Both the position numbers and the translations under genes were made by a program. A stretch of DNA of 6,086 bases from Planctomycetota bacterium (GTDB taxonomy: Bacteria; Planctomycetota; UBA1135; UBA2386): positions 1 through 6,086 of the forward strand of contig QJVU01000572.1 of NCBI GenBank assembly GCA_003235605.1. Reading direction: 5' to 3'. Numbering within the stretch: the stretch's first letter is position 1; the number at the start of each line of letters is the position of its first letter. Positions 1-5,735 of the stretch are shown here, one piece after another. The notes beneath the pieces were generated by a model, which saw nothing but the letters and a program-made list of their open reading frames with translations, did no database searches and was not told the DNA's origin.

Positions 1-450
1 GGAGAGGTTGAGGCGGCTCGATGCGGTCCGCTCGCTACCCAAGATCGCCACGTAGGGGTTGGCCGAGATCTGCACCAGGGCCAGGCCAAGCCCCAGCACG
101 AAGTACGCCGACAGGAAGAAGCCATACGAGACCTGGTCCGCAGCGGGGTAGAACAGGAAGGCCCCCAGCCCCGTGATCATGAGCCCGAAGACCATGCCCC
201 GCTGATACCCGACACGCGCAATCGGATCGCCCCTGGTGACCGAAACCAGGAAGTAGGTCAGTGCTCCGACGAAGTACCCGCCGAAGAAGCACAGCTGCAC
301 GAGCATCGACTGGAAGTCGTTGAGACCGAAGGCCTCCCTGAGGTACGGAATCAGGATGTCGTTCATGGAGGTCAGAAAACCCCACATGAAGAACAGGACT
401 GCGAGCAATGCGAGGGGTCGAGTGTAGCTGGGGGCGAGACCCTGACTCAT
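1..450 (-). CDS. Sugar MFS transporter, FHS/FucP-GluP family (N-terminal 150 residues, cut by left edge)
   Basis: This is an inner-membrane sugar:H+ symporter of the fucose-galactose-glucose (FHS) branch of the major facilitator superfamily. Reading down from the ATG at 450, all 150 codons are open and the gene leaves the window without a stop. Hallmarks seen: FFMWGFLTSMNDILIPYL (residues 20-37) in helix 1, with N30-D31 matching the helix-1 Asp important in E. coli FucP; MLVQLCFFGGYF (49-60); GDPIARVGYQRG (74-85), the MFS loop 2-3 motif; FLFYPAAD (98-105); LVQISANPYVAILG (125-138); and SSRLNLS (144-150). Helices fall near 13-29, 50-70, 84-100 and 108-134. The longer helix 2-loop segment (VGALTYFLVSVTRGDPIARVG) and Q127 where FucP has Glu135 point to a GluP-like rather than a true FucP transporter (family recall). 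The exact sugar cannot be told. No purine-rich Shine-Dalgarno precedes the ATG; an in-frame stop at 508-510 with no other ATG between supports this start. Confidence 0.92.
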   Translation of the reverse strand, partial: MSQGLAPSYTRPLALLAVLFFMWGFLTSMNDILIPYLREAFGLNDFQSMLVQLCFFGGYFVGALTYFLVSVTRGDPIARVGYQRGMVFGLMITGLGAFLFYPAADQVSYGFFLSAYFVLGLGLALVQISANPYVAILGSERTASSRLNLS

Positions 451-499
451 GGCGCGAGGACGAGAGGAGGGGCGTGTGGACGAGACCGCTGGAGGCCGC

Positions 500-519
500 G
501 GGCGGCATCATTGCCGCCC
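500..519 (-). promoter_or_regulatory. Perfect 8-bp stem-loop in transporter leader
   Basis: The sequence GGGCGGCA - four bases - TGCCGCCC forms an uninterrupted 8-bp, nearly all G:C stem with a 4-base loop, 50 bases upstream of the transporter ATG. Read in the minus direction it could be a leader structure for the transporter or a late terminator for the gene ending at 651. No T-tract follows on either strand, so a classic intrinsic terminator is not shown. Confidence 0.4.
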
Positions 520-535
520 TTGGAGTACCTCCGTC

Positions 536-555
536 GATTCCGACCGGTCGGTATC
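536..555. promoter_or_regulatory. Candidate operator: 20-bp palindrome with one mismatched pair
   Basis: GATTCCGACCGGTCGGTATC equals its own reverse complement except for one T/T pair (539 and 552); the inner 12 bases CCGACCGGTCGG are perfect. It lies 86-105 bases upstream of the sugar transporter start and abuts a minus-strand TGATAC that could be a -10 element. The even, CG-centred symmetry suits a dimeric helix-turn-helix repressor (LacI-type operators look like this), but no regulator gene is visible here. Confidence 0.45.
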
Positions 556-597
556 AGACATCTTCCGTCCGGCCGCGCAACCTCCGGTTCATTACCT

Positions 598-613
598 GCC
601 GCGATCCCGCGGC
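598..613 (-). terminator. Possible terminator hairpin of the secreted cysteine-rich gene
   Basis: GCCGCG - ATCC - CGCGGC is a perfect 6-bp G:C stem with a 4-base loop, starting 37 bases past the minus-strand stop codon at 651. There is no T-tract after it, so termination would have to be Rho-dependent or rest on the stem alone. In such GC-rich DNA a stem of this size can occur by chance. Confidence 0.25.
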
Positions 614-650
614 CGGGTCACTGCATGGGCGGGGGTCCAGCTGGGAGGTG

Positions 651-1967
651 CTAGCCCCCGACGCTGAATTCCAGCGCGTTGGTCAGGCCCGCCGCCAGCC
701 CCCCCTGGGGACAGCGGATCAGGAACTGTGAACAGATGGAGACACCGCACAGGGAGGCGTTCGAAGGCACCGCAGTGCCGAGCTTCAGGCTACCGGTGCA
801 GCCGCTGCCGGTACCCAGGCTGAAGTTGCCTATGAACAGCGGTTGCGTGGACGAGATCGGAGTGTGGACGGCACCGCAGAGACCCGGCAGCGAAAACCCG
901 GGGGTCTGGCACTTGCCCAGGGAGAGGTAGAAGCCTGCCGTGCCGCCGGCGGGAGCGCCGGTAATCTGGATCGCCAGGTCCCGGTTGCCCAGGGCTAGGT
1001 CTCCCCCGGTGAAGTCCAGCTTCATGCTGGTGCAGCTGGGGCATCCACTGCCAAGGCAGCTGCTGCCCACGGACTGGACCACGGAACCCGGCACGATGGC
1101 CAGGCCCGCCCAGGACTTTCTCGTCAGGTTGAGCGTGCAGCAGGCGGTGGTCGCATTCAGGTTCTTGGGGCTGCTCAAGTTGCTGATGTCCAGCTTCAAG
1201 ACGGCGTTGCCCTCCGTCAGGTAGAGGATCTTCGTGCAAGGGTTGTAGGCCATGCCGGTGACCCAGCTGTTGGTGCCCTGGCAGGTGCTGAACAAAGGCA
1301 CCGAGAACGTGCTGGTCTTCCCCGTCAGGCAGGCCACCGCGTAGTTGATGTAGTGGACGGTGCTGGTCCAACCCGCAAAGCCGCTGCCGGACATGGTGAA
1401 GAAGATCAGGTCCCGTGCCTCGTCATAGGCCAGGCCGTGACCGACCCCCGGGGTGTTGGTATTCGGAATGGCAAAGGAGCAGGTCGTCTTCAGCAGCTTC
1501 GGCGGGCACGCGCTCGTGTCATAGAAGCGCAGCACCACGCTGTTGGAACTGGAACCCACCACCATCTCCAGCTGAATCAGCTCTTTCCGCTTGTTGCAAT
1601 GGGCCAGCCCGCTCACGAAGTTGCTCTTGCCATAGGTGCCAGAGAGGGTGGCGTTGAACTGGCAGGAGGTCTGGCCGTTGGAGAGCTGCTGCAGGGCGAT
1701 CTGTTGGCCGTCAGAGACCCACACCGCCTGACGCGCGGCATCGTAGGCGGTGCCGCCCCCGTTGAAGGCCCAGGCCAGACTGTTGCCCACCTTCTTCGCA
1801 GCTGCGCAGTTGTTGTCCACGGCCTGGGTGTAGAGCTCTCCTGCCAGGCTGGGGGCCAGGGTAACCCCGATGTTGCCGACCAGGACACCGGCGTTGGGAT
1901 TCGACTGTCCACACAGGGCGGACCCAAGAAGCGCCATGGCTGCGCCGAATGCGACGGGTACTTTCAT
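651..1967 (-). CDS. Secreted cysteine-rich propeller-like protein with planctomycete-type C-terminal domain
   Basis: I do not recognise a named function; this is a 438-residue exported protein. The chosen start, ATG at 1965-1967, has a CGGAG ribosome binding site six bases upstream and opens a signal peptide: MKVP, a hydrophobic run to about residue 18, then a cleavage site near GSA/LCGQ (17-20). An in-frame ATG at 2027 would bury the signal peptide and is rejected. Residues 25-295 contain a repeated G-x-A-(Y/H/F/I) motif at about 72-75, 120-123, 178-181, 238-241 and 288-291, each but the last followed by a hydrophobic strand (AVWV, ELIQL, LIFF, ILYL). This suggests a beta-propeller of degenerate blades. 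A GSSCLGSGCPSC linker (301-312) leads to a beta-rich tail (about 315-438) ending LTNALEFSVGG. There are 20 cysteines, 19 likely in the mature protein, so disulfides and life outside the cytoplasm are expected. A structural, adhesive or surface role is possible but unproven. Confidence 0.85.
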   Translation of the reverse strand: MKVPVAFGAAMALLGSALCGQSNPNAGVLVGNIGVTLAPSLAGELYTQAVDNNCAAAKKVGNSLAWAFNGGGTAYDAARQAVWVSDGQQIALQQLSNGQTSCQFNATLSGTYGKSNFVSGLAHCNKRKELIQLEMVVGSSSNSVVLRFYDTSACPPKLLKTTCSFAIPNTNTPGVGHGLAYDEARDLIFFTMSGSGFAGWTSTVHYINYAVACLTGKTSTFSVPLFSTCQGTNSWVTGMAYNPCTKILYLTEGNAVLKLDISNLSSPKNLNATTACCTLNLTRKSWAGLAIVPGSVVQSVGSSCLGSGCPSCTSMKLDFTGGDLALGNRDLAIQITGAPAGGTAGFYLSLGKCQTPGFSLPGLCGAVHTPISSTQPLFIGNFSLGTGSGCTGSLKLGTAVPSNASLCGVSICSQFLIRCPQGGLAAGLTNALEFSVGG

Positions 1968-2141
1968 GAGTGGCTCCGAGAGATTGGAGGGGAAAGAGTC
2001 TCGTGGGGGATGACGCGATCCTATCAAGGATCAGAGCCCCCGGCACCTCCCACAAAGGCCCAACCCGCCCGAGGCGTCCTGCCTTCCAGGCCCGCTGGAC
2101 AAAAGCCGCATCCGCAAGCCATTCTGAGACGAGCAGGGTCG
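1968..2141. other. Intergenic region between the two secreted-protein genes
   Basis: This 174-base gap lies between two minus-strand genes. It carries, on the minus strand, a TGATAGGAT element (2026-2018) inside a GATCC-6-GGATC inverted repeat (2017-2032), and the CGGAG ribosome binding site of the downstream gene. I see no convincing terminator for the WD40 gene; only a 4-bp stem (CCAG/CTGG) is present near 2085-2100. Confidence 0.6.
2018..2026 (-). promoter_or_regulatory. Possible extended -10 promoter element (TGATAGGAT)
   Basis: Read on the minus strand, TG-A-TAGGAT fits an extended -10 (TGn followed by a hexamer matching TATAAT at four of six positions). It lies about 50 bases upstream of the ATG at 1967, leaving a leader of roughly 40-45 bases that includes the ribosome binding site. 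No clear -35 hexamer is placed at 16-18 bases. The same nine bases occur upstream of the membrane protein gene near 5727. Confidence 0.35.
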
Positions 2142-4541
2142 TCAGTCGCCGACAGCGAACACCCGCACCGTGGCGCCCTCCAGCACGGCAACATGCTTGC
2201 CGTCGGGCGCTGCGTAGACTTCCTGTCCGCTCAGCGCCGGCAGGTCCCGTGCCTTGCGCATCGTGGCCGGGTCCCACAGTTGACCGGCGCGGTGGTCGAC
2301 GACGATCAACCTGCCATCGGGAAGGAAGTCGGCGCCGTGCTCGCCGCCGAGCGCCAGGACCCTCGCGTGGCGTTCCATTCCCTTGTCGATCGAGACCCAG
2401 TAGATCAGATTACGCTCTCTGTAGTAGAGTGCGAACGTCTTGCCCGTCGGCGACATGCGCACCTCGACGAAGTGGCTGTAGGTCTCGCGGGGCGCATCGA
2501 ACTCGAATACCGACTTGCGCGCGACGAGGTCGAAGACCTTTACAGGGCCGCTGAAACTCGCGCCGACAACGGTGTTGCCGTTCGGGGTGAACGCGAACGA
2601 ACGACATCCGCGGGTTTCACCCATCGCCGCTGGGCCGGTCGCCATCGCGTGGACTGCCTTGCCGTGAGCATCCAGCACCGTGGTGTGTCGGCCTGTCTGA
2701 ACCGCCAGGAAACGGCCCGTCGGATCGAACACCATCACCTCGATGTTGCGTGCGGGCAGGTCCACCTCGGTCAACAGCGCATCGGTCTTCTCGATTTCGA
2801 AGATCGAGACACGCGTGTTGCGGCGGTCGAGGGCCCTTGAGGCTGCGAGCCGCTTGCCGTCATCGCTCAGGCACAGCGCACCATGACGCTTGCCGTACCC
2901 GGTCACACCAAAGATCTGCTTGCAGCCGCGAGCTTTGATCACACGCACCACGTCCTTTCCGCGCAGGCCCACGCGCGTGCCGCCCACACACGCAGATGCG
3001 TTCCAGGCGTCGAGATCGCTGTGTTCCTCTGGATCGAGCAGGTGGTTGTCCGCGAACACGCCCCAGCGGTGACCGATCTCTCCCAGGAGCTTGCGCTGGC
3101 CAACGTCGAGCGCCGCAGTCCGGTCCCAACTGCGGACGGCCAACCGACCAGCCGTGCCCCAGACCACCTTGCGTAACTCGCCGCGGTGCGCGTTGAGGGT
3201 CGTGATCTCGTGACCCCGGGTCAGATCATGGACATGCAGCGTGCCGCCGCGCAGGAAGAACATCGTGTTGCCACACACTCGCACCGGGATGTTGCGGCGG
3301 TCCTCTTCCTCGTAGAGCATCTCGCGGGTGCTGGCAGGCAACTCGCGCAGTGGGGAGGCAGCCCGGAAGACCCGCAGCGTCTTGTAGCTCCGGAACACGA
3401 TCCACTCCCCGGCCACGCGACACTCCTGGGAGGTCTCGTCGCGCACGATGACCTGGTGTGGTCGGTTCTTGGCAGTCGCCAGGACGGCGTAGTGCTGGGG
3501 CTTCCCGTAGGCCACGACTCGCGGAGCGGGGTCCTCGCCGCTTCCGGGAACGGACTTCAACCACTCGACCTTGCCGCCGAGGGCTGCCACCCGGAACACT
3601 TGTTGTTTTCCCGCGAACCCCGCCACCGCGCCATCCCCGTGGCCGGTGATCCAATGGTCGCCTTGGCGGATCATGGCGGAGATGTCGTTGCCGAACTCGT
3701 AGAGCTCCTTCTGCCCGCTGAAGTCGTACACGGTTGCGACACCTTGGCGGGCAATTGCGATCCTGCGTCCCTTGAAGTCGATCGCCAGCGCGTCGGCGAA
3801 GTGCGGCCATTCTCTCGACTGCAGCTCGTCCCACCGCAGCCGCGCGATTTCTTCGACAGCTGGCAGCTGGAACACCCGGACCTCCAGCCTGCACTGCATC
3901 TGACCCTGAGGAATGCGGCCTCCCAGGAGTCCGGCGATCTCACACACCGCGATCTGGTCGCCGGTTGGCGCGATGCGCCAGCGATGCCTCGAGTGAGCGG
4001 CGCCCGTGTAGATCAGCTTGCGGGAGGATGACACGATCAGGTGCCGGTAGTCGGAGGGGTGGAAGATCGTTGCCCCGCTCGGGTGCAGGTGTAGTTCCGG
4101 GCCTTCGCGCCACTCGGCACCGAGCGGATCCTTGCGGAGGCTGCCTGGACCCAGCGGGACGGTCTTCCAGCCGGTCAGTTCCTTGCCACCCTCTACAAGG
4201 AAGGCGCGGCACCCGCGGTTGCTCCAGTGGGGGACCTGCACAGCGACGATCTTGGCGTCGGGGCTCACGGCCACGAGGGTACCCTTGTCGGCGACGGCCT
4301 CCTTTGTCCACAGCGGTGTTCCAGAGCTCACATCCCACACGACGACGCGGTTGTCCGCTCCCCGCGTCACGGCCGTACGACCGTCCGCAGATACGGCGAA
4401 GGTGTCTATCGGACCCTGCAGCGGCTCGAGCTCCCAGACTCTTGGCCAGGGTCGAGGCGGTTGAGCAACGGCAGGCAGCGACCACACGCACACCGAGAAC
4501 GCCATGACAGCGGTGCTGAGAGCGGATGTAGGCCGGAACAT
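2142..4541 (-). CDS. Exported WD40-like beta-propeller protein, 799 residues
   Basis: This is a large exported repeat protein, probably a binding or scaffold surface; no catalytic motif is seen. The start is the ATG at 4539-4541 because it opens a signal peptide: R3, a hydrophobic stretch 7-22, and an AVA/Q cleavage site at 24-27. An ATG at 4505 would drop the charged N-region, and the open frame up to 4874 has no signal peptide or coding character. No Shine-Dalgarno precedes the ATG (the leader is C-rich). WD40-type blades show the S/P-x-G-strand-(V/F)-x-(V/L)-(W/F/Y)-D pattern: residues 51-71 (SADGRTAVTR ... VVVWD), 247-275 (FKGRRIAIA ... VYD), 432-440 (TLHVHDL), 452-480 (HRGELRKVVW ... SWDRT), 558-583, 602-625 (FDPTGRFLAVQ), 649-672 (FTPNGNTVVG ... 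VKVFD), 695-717, 738-757 (LPDGRLIVVD ... LWD) and 776-796. The length would fit two propellers. The repeats are divergent, so blade count is uncertain. The next gene downstream starts 174 bases away on the same strand. Confidence 0.87.
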   Translation of the reverse strand: MFRPTSALSTAVMAFSVCVWSLPAVAQPPRPWPRVWELEPLQGPIDTFAVSADGRTAVTRGADNRVVVWDVSSGTPLWTKEAVADKGTLVAVSPDAKIVAVQVPHWSNRGCRAFLVEGGKELTGWKTVPLGPGSLRKDPLGAEWREGPELHLHPSGATIFHPSDYRHLIVSSSRKLIYTGAAHSRHRWRIAPTGDQIAVCEIAGLLGGRIPQGQMQCRLEVRVFQLPAVEEIARLRWDELQSREWPHFADALAIDFKGRRIAIARQGVATVYDFSGQKELYEFGNDISAMIRQGDHWITGHGDGAVAGFAGKQQVFRVAALGGKVEWLKSVPGSGEDPAPRVVAYGKPQHYAVLATAKNRPHQVIVRDETSQECRVAGEWIVFRSYKTLRVFRAASPLRELPASTREMLYEEEDRRNIPVRVCGNTMFFLRGGTLHVHDLTRGHEITTLNAHRGELRKVVWGTAGRLAVRSWDRTAALDVGQRKLLGEIGHRWGVFADNHLLDPEEHSDLDAWNASACVGGTRVGLRGKDVVRVIKARGCKQIFGVTGYGKRHGALCLSDDGKRLAASRALDRRNTRVSIFEIEKTDALLTEVDLPARNIEVMVFDPTGRFLAVQTGRHTTVLDAHGKAVHAMATGPAAMGETRGCRSFAFTPNGNTVVGASFSGPVKVFDLVARKSVFEFDAPRETYSHFVEVRMSPTGKTFALYYRERNLIYWVSIDKGMERHARVLALGGEHGADFLPDGRLIVVDHRAGQLWDPATMRKARDLPALSGQEVYAAPDGKHVAVLEGATVRVFAVGD

Positions 4542-4602
4542 GGGGGTTGTGGGGGTGGAGCGCGTCACGCGTAGCCGTGATGTCGTTGCGACGCCGGTCC
4601 CG

Positions 4603-4608
4603 TTATCA
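4603..4608 (-). promoter_or_regulatory. Possible -10 element (TGATAA) for the WD40 gene
   Basis: On the minus strand CCTGATAACGG lies about 62 bases upstream of the ATG at 4541. GATAAC matches TATAAT at four of six positions. No good -35 hexamer is spaced correctly, so this is a weak call resting partly on the recurrence of TGATA upstream of the other genes. Confidence 0.25.
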
Positions 4609-4631
4609 GGGCATTGTGCCCGCACCCTGAG

Positions 4632-4645
4632 CAGCACGCGTGCTG
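4632..4645. promoter_or_regulatory. Candidate operator: perfect 14-bp palindrome
   Basis: CAGCACGCGTGCTG is a perfect 14-base palindrome centred on CG, placed between opposed TGATA elements (minus strand 4608-4603, plus strand 4644-4649). A dimeric regulator bound here could touch both divergent promoters. About 0.02 such palindromes are expected by chance in a 338-base region, and about 0.4 in the whole window, so the position is as important as the sequence. Confidence 0.4.
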
Positions 4646-4649
4646 ATAC
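4644..4649 (+). promoter_or_regulatory. Possible -10 element (TGATAC) for the PhyH gene
   Basis: CTGATACTT on the plus strand gives GATACT, four of six matches to TATAAT, and overlaps the right end of the 14-bp palindrome. It would imply a leader of about 225 bases before the PhyH start, which is long, and no -35 hexamer is seen at the right distance. A nearer promoter that I cannot recognise is equally possible. Confidence 0.2.
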
Positions 4650-4725
4650 TTGCGACCGGAGGATCCTGAGCTGCTGCGACCGGGCTTCATTGCGCCGCCC
4701 CACATATGGGTGCTCCGGGTTTGCC

Positions 4726-4735
4726 GCAATATTGC
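4726..4735. repeat. 10-bp palindrome GCAATATTGC
   Basis: This perfect AT-centred palindrome sits 145-154 bases upstream of the PhyH start in a locally AT-richer patch. It could be a second protein site in the divergent region. At 10 bases it is also compatible with chance. Confidence 0.25.
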
Positions 4736-4879
4736 ATGGGCGGCTGTTGATTCTCCAATGGGCCCGTGTTGCTGTGCGTGTCGTGCAGCCACCGGCCAGG
4801 CGGGAGAGGAAGACAACCCACGGGGTGGACGCCCAGGGCAATTGTTCAAACACACCAGACTCGTGAGGTATCATTGACC

Positions 4880-5665
4880 ATGGTCTCCAGCAACGGCAAA
4901 CACACCGAGGGTCCCCTTACGCCTGAGCAGATCGATGGCTTTCAGGCGGACGGCTTTGTCGTCGTGCCCGGCTTGTTCGATGCGGACGAGGTCGCCGAGA
5001 TCGCCGCGTGGAGCCAGGAGGTGCACGACTGGCCGGAAACACCCGGCGCACACATGATGTACTTCGAGGAGAGTCGAACCCGACCCGGGCAGCGGATCCT
5101 GAATCGCATCGAAAACGTGCTGCCGTATCACGACCGGTTCCGCATCCTGGCTGTCGGACCGAAGATGCAGGGCGCTTGTGGTCAGCTGTTCGGCGAACCG
5201 GCTGTGCTGTTCAAGGACAAGATCAACTTCAAGATGCCGGGCGCGGGCGGTTTCGAAGCCCATCAGGACGTGCAGGCCGGCTGGGCGCGCTACGCCGGGC
5301 TGCACATCACAGCACTGATCACGATCGACCGGACAACGCGAGACAACGGCTGCCTCGAGATGGCGAAGGGCCATCACCGGATCGGGCTGATCGGTTCCGA
5401 GTGGACGCCGCTGACCGAAGAGGATCTCGGCAACGTGGAATTCGTGCCGATCGAGTCGGAGCCGGGTGACGCTGTGTTCTTTGATTCGTTCGCGCCGCAC
5501 CGTTCAGCGCCCAATCTCACCGACTCGCCGCGTCGCGTTCTGTACTACACGTACAATCGGGCATCGGAGGGCGACCACCTGGCGCAATACTATGCCGACA
5601 AGCGTGCCAGCTACCCGCCCGACATCGAGCGCTTGGCCGGCAAGGAGTACCGCTACCGCGTGTAG
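4880..5665 (+). CDS. Phytanoyl-CoA dioxygenase (PhyH) family Fe(II)/2-oxoglutarate oxygenase
   Basis: This is a cytoplasmic non-haem iron oxygenase that couples decarboxylation of 2-oxoglutarate to oxidation of a substrate, here unknown. The 261-residue length is typical of bacterial PhyH proteins. The N-terminus LTPEQIDGFQADGFVVVPGLF (13-33) is the usual PhyH opening. The iron triad is intact: H128-Q-D130 in GFEAHQDVQAGW, and H207 in FAPHRSAPN. R218 in SPRRVLYYTYN is placed, like Arg275 of human PHYH, 11 residues after the distal His, to hold 2-oxoglutarate. Other family features are LFKDKINFKMPG (110-121), DNGCLEMAKGHH (155-166) and EPGDAVFFDSF (194-204). The HxD, rather than HxA/G, argues for hydroxylation, not halogenation. 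The ATG at 4880 follows GAGG by 11 bases; the frame is open back to 4766, but that extension has no family likeness. No partner enzyme lies nearby, so I give no substrate. A stem-loop follows eight bases after the stop. Confidence 0.93.
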   Translation: MVSSNGKHTEGPLTPEQIDGFQADGFVVVPGLFDADEVAEIAAWSQEVHDWPETPGAHMMYFEESRTRPGQRILNRIENVLPYHDRFRILAVGPKMQGACGQLFGEPAVLFKDKINFKMPGAGGFEAHQDVQAGWARYAGLHITALITIDRTTRDNGCLEMAKGHHRIGLIGSEWTPLTEEDLGNVEFVPIESEPGDAVFFDSFAPHRSAPNLTDSPRRVLYYTYNRASEGDHLAQYYADKRASYPPDIERLAGKEYRYRV

Positions 5666-5672
5666 CCAGGCC

Positions 5673-5696
5673 CCGCAGTCCGAGCTCGGATTGCGG
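5673..5696 (+). terminator. Stem-loop downstream of the PhyH gene, likely terminator
   Basis: CCGCAGTCCG - AGCT - CGGATTGCGG folds into a 10-bp stem with a 4-base loop, beginning eight bases after the PhyH stop. One pair (5678 with 5691) is G:U in plus-strand RNA but would be C:A in minus-strand RNA, so the fold favours the plus-strand transcript. The following TGCTCATTT is only a weak T-tract. Confidence 0.55.
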
Positions 5697-5726
5697 TGCT
5701 CATTTGCCATCCCGGCCTGGTCGGCC

Positions 5727-5735
5727 TGATAGGAT
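5727..5735 (+). promoter_or_regulatory. Possible extended -10 promoter element (TGATAGGAT) for the membrane protein gene
   Basis: TG-A-TAGGAT repeats exactly the nine bases found upstream of the gene at 651-1967, and both copies run on into CGCGTC (directly at 2018, after one G here). A TTGCCA (5704-5709, five of six to TTGACA) lies upstream, but at 20 bases the spacing is long. Transcription would begin near 5742, inside the longest open frame, favouring the ATG at 5749 with a very short leader. Confidence 0.35.

Larger units (their letters stand above)
451..650. other. Intergenic region with transporter leader and palindromes
   Basis: This 200-base gap separates the stop of the secreted cysteine-rich protein from the start of the transporter, both on the minus strand. 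I see no credible gene in it. It holds three inverted repeats (500-519, 536-555, 598-613), listed separately, and a minus-strand TGATAC at 556-551. It should contain the terminator of the upstream gene and the promoter and leader of the transporter. Confidence 0.7.
4542..4879. other. Divergent control region between WD40 and PhyH genes
   Basis: This 338-base stretch lies between two genes that point away from each other. I see no credible gene in it: open frames running through it from either side have no family likeness. It holds a minus-strand TGATAA (4608-4603), a GGGCA-TTG-TGCCC inverted repeat (4609-4621), a perfect 14-bp palindrome (4632-4645), a plus-strand TGATAC overlapping that palindrome (4644-4649), a 10-bp palindrome GCAATATTGC (4726-4735), and a GAGG ribosome binding site (4865-4868). 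The first 20 bases next to the WD40 start are C-rich on the coding strand. Confidence 0.65.

Noticed and set aside
35..511. Minus-strand open frame of 158 codons at the left edge
   Set aside because: It is a shadow of the FHS transporter in another frame; the transporter frame carries the family motifs and membrane helices.
1911..1967. Lipoprotein lipobox in the signal peptide of the cysteine-rich protein (C19)
   Set aside because: The residues before C19 are S-A-L; Leu at -1 does not fit a lipobox (Gly/Ala/Ser expected), so ordinary signal peptidase I cleavage is more likely.
1353..2840. Long plus-strand open frame of 495 codons
   Set aside because: It runs antisense through parts of two well-supported secreted-protein genes and the gap between them. 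Its product has no domain, signal peptide or family likeness, and long antisense frames are common in high-GC DNA.
3186..4031. Plus-strand open frame of 281 codons inside the WD40 gene
   Set aside because: It is antisense to clear WD40-type blade sequence and has no recognisable content.
4539..4560. G-quadruplex from the two G5 runs at the WD40 start
   Set aside because: Only two long G runs are present; at best a weak two-quartet structure could form.
4542..4874. Extension of the WD40 gene upstream to an ATG at 4874
   Set aside because: The added 111 residues have no family likeness and would place the signal peptide internally. They would also fill the divergent control region.
4842..4874. 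TTGTTC ... TATCAT as a promoter for the PhyH gene
   Set aside because: The spacer is 21 bases and the -10 would end only five bases before the ATG, overlapping the ribosome binding site region.
4766..4879. Extension of the PhyH gene upstream to 4766
   Set aside because: The added 38 residues lack PhyH similarity, and the ATG at 4880 has a GAGG site and gives the normal family length.
4880..5665. Naming the oxygenase as ectoine hydroxylase, PhnY or a halogenase
   Set aside because: The EctD signature is absent, no phosphonate genes are nearby, and the intact HxD triad argues against a halogenase. No specific substrate can be supported.
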